This document shows positions 5,996 through 6,091 of a stretch of DNA of 6,091 bases, in pieces; within the stretch, counting starts at the first letter, position 1, and each line of letters opens with the position of its first letter. The DNA lies in assembly GCA_031288855.1 (NCBI GenBank), contig JAITQQ010000045.1:1-6091 (forward strand), given 5' to 3'. Source of the stretch: Prevotellaceae bacterium (GTDB lineage: Bacteria; Bacteroidota; Bacteroidia; Bacteroidales; UBA932). The notes under the pieces are model-generated. The model saw only the letters and a list, made by a program, of their open reading frames with translations. It was not told the origin of the DNA and did not search any database. The translations under genes were made by a program, and so were the position numbers.

Positions 5996-6091
5996 ATGAA
6001 ATCAAATCACAACAAAAAATCTCAAACATTCAGCTTGACAGGTTTAAGCGCTGTTGAATATGCGGCGTTACGCGCAGTGCTTATTACTGCC
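5996..6091 (+). CDS. Unknown protein, 5' part only (runs off right edge)
   Basis: An ATG at 5996, 12 nt after the stop of the HTH gene, opens a frame that continues through all 32 codons to the window edge. It begins MKSNHNKKSQTFSLTGLSAV. The start is polar and basic, followed by a likely helix (SAVEYAALRAVLITA). I do not recognise it. The tight spacing makes it the second gene of the same repressed operon. In phages with this arrangement it would be an early gene, but nothing in the visible part names a function. Confidence 0.6.
   Translation, partial: MKSNHNKKSQTFSLTGLSAVEYAALRAVLITA

Noticed and set aside
1..6091. CRISPR array, tRNA or rRNA gene
   Set aside because: No regularly spaced long repeats with unique spacers and no cloverleaf or rRNA-like segments were seen on either strand.

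Overview
The window looks like chromosome of a member of the Bacteroidota (probably class Bacteroidia). The evidence is a very long glycogen synthase/alpha-glucan phosphorylase fusion of the type I know from that phylum, promoters of the TTTG ... TAnnTTTG form, little sign of Shine-Dalgarno sequences, and a possible remnant of a Bacteroidota-type protein family.

Layout. Positions 1-4235 are filled by one minus-strand reading frame of 1411 codons that is still open at the left edge. It has no stop in the window and encodes an N-terminal GT3 glycogen synthase followed by a DUF3417/GT35 alpha-glucan phosphorylase. All long plus-strand frames in this stretch are shadows of it. A Bacteroidota-type promoter lies just upstream (4249-4279). 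A 58-codon, Met-less protein fragment (4323-4499, minus strand) follows. It looks like a remnant of a decayed or interrupted gene, possibly DUF6261-like. At about 4500 the composition changes abruptly to A-rich DNA. Positions 4500-5063 hold no convincing gene but are full of short repeats: A-tract repeats spaced about 61, 61 and 56 bp apart, a three-copy 12-bp tandem repeat, a hairpin with U-tracts, and a diverged 25-bp direct repeat.

Positions 5064-6091 are a phage-type control region. A leftward XRE/S24 (LexA/CI-like) repressor has a visible Ala-Gly cleavage dipeptide and a Ser/Lys dyad. It faces a rightward operon that starts with a 60-residue helix-turn-helix protein and continues into a partial unknown gene. 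The 92-bp gap between them carries a near-perfect promoter (TTTG-N20-TATTTTTG) for the rightward operon. The gap also carries a 13-bp inverted repeat centred on the -33 box and a second, overlapping palindrome that reaches the -7 box. This is the expected structure of a lysogeny-type switch: the repressor would shut off the rightward operon and could be inactivated by self-cleavage.

Taken together, the window probably spans the edge of an integrated element (temperate phage, possibly Mu-like, or another integrating element) next to a host glycogen gene. No transposase, integrase or exact element end can be proved from this window alone.
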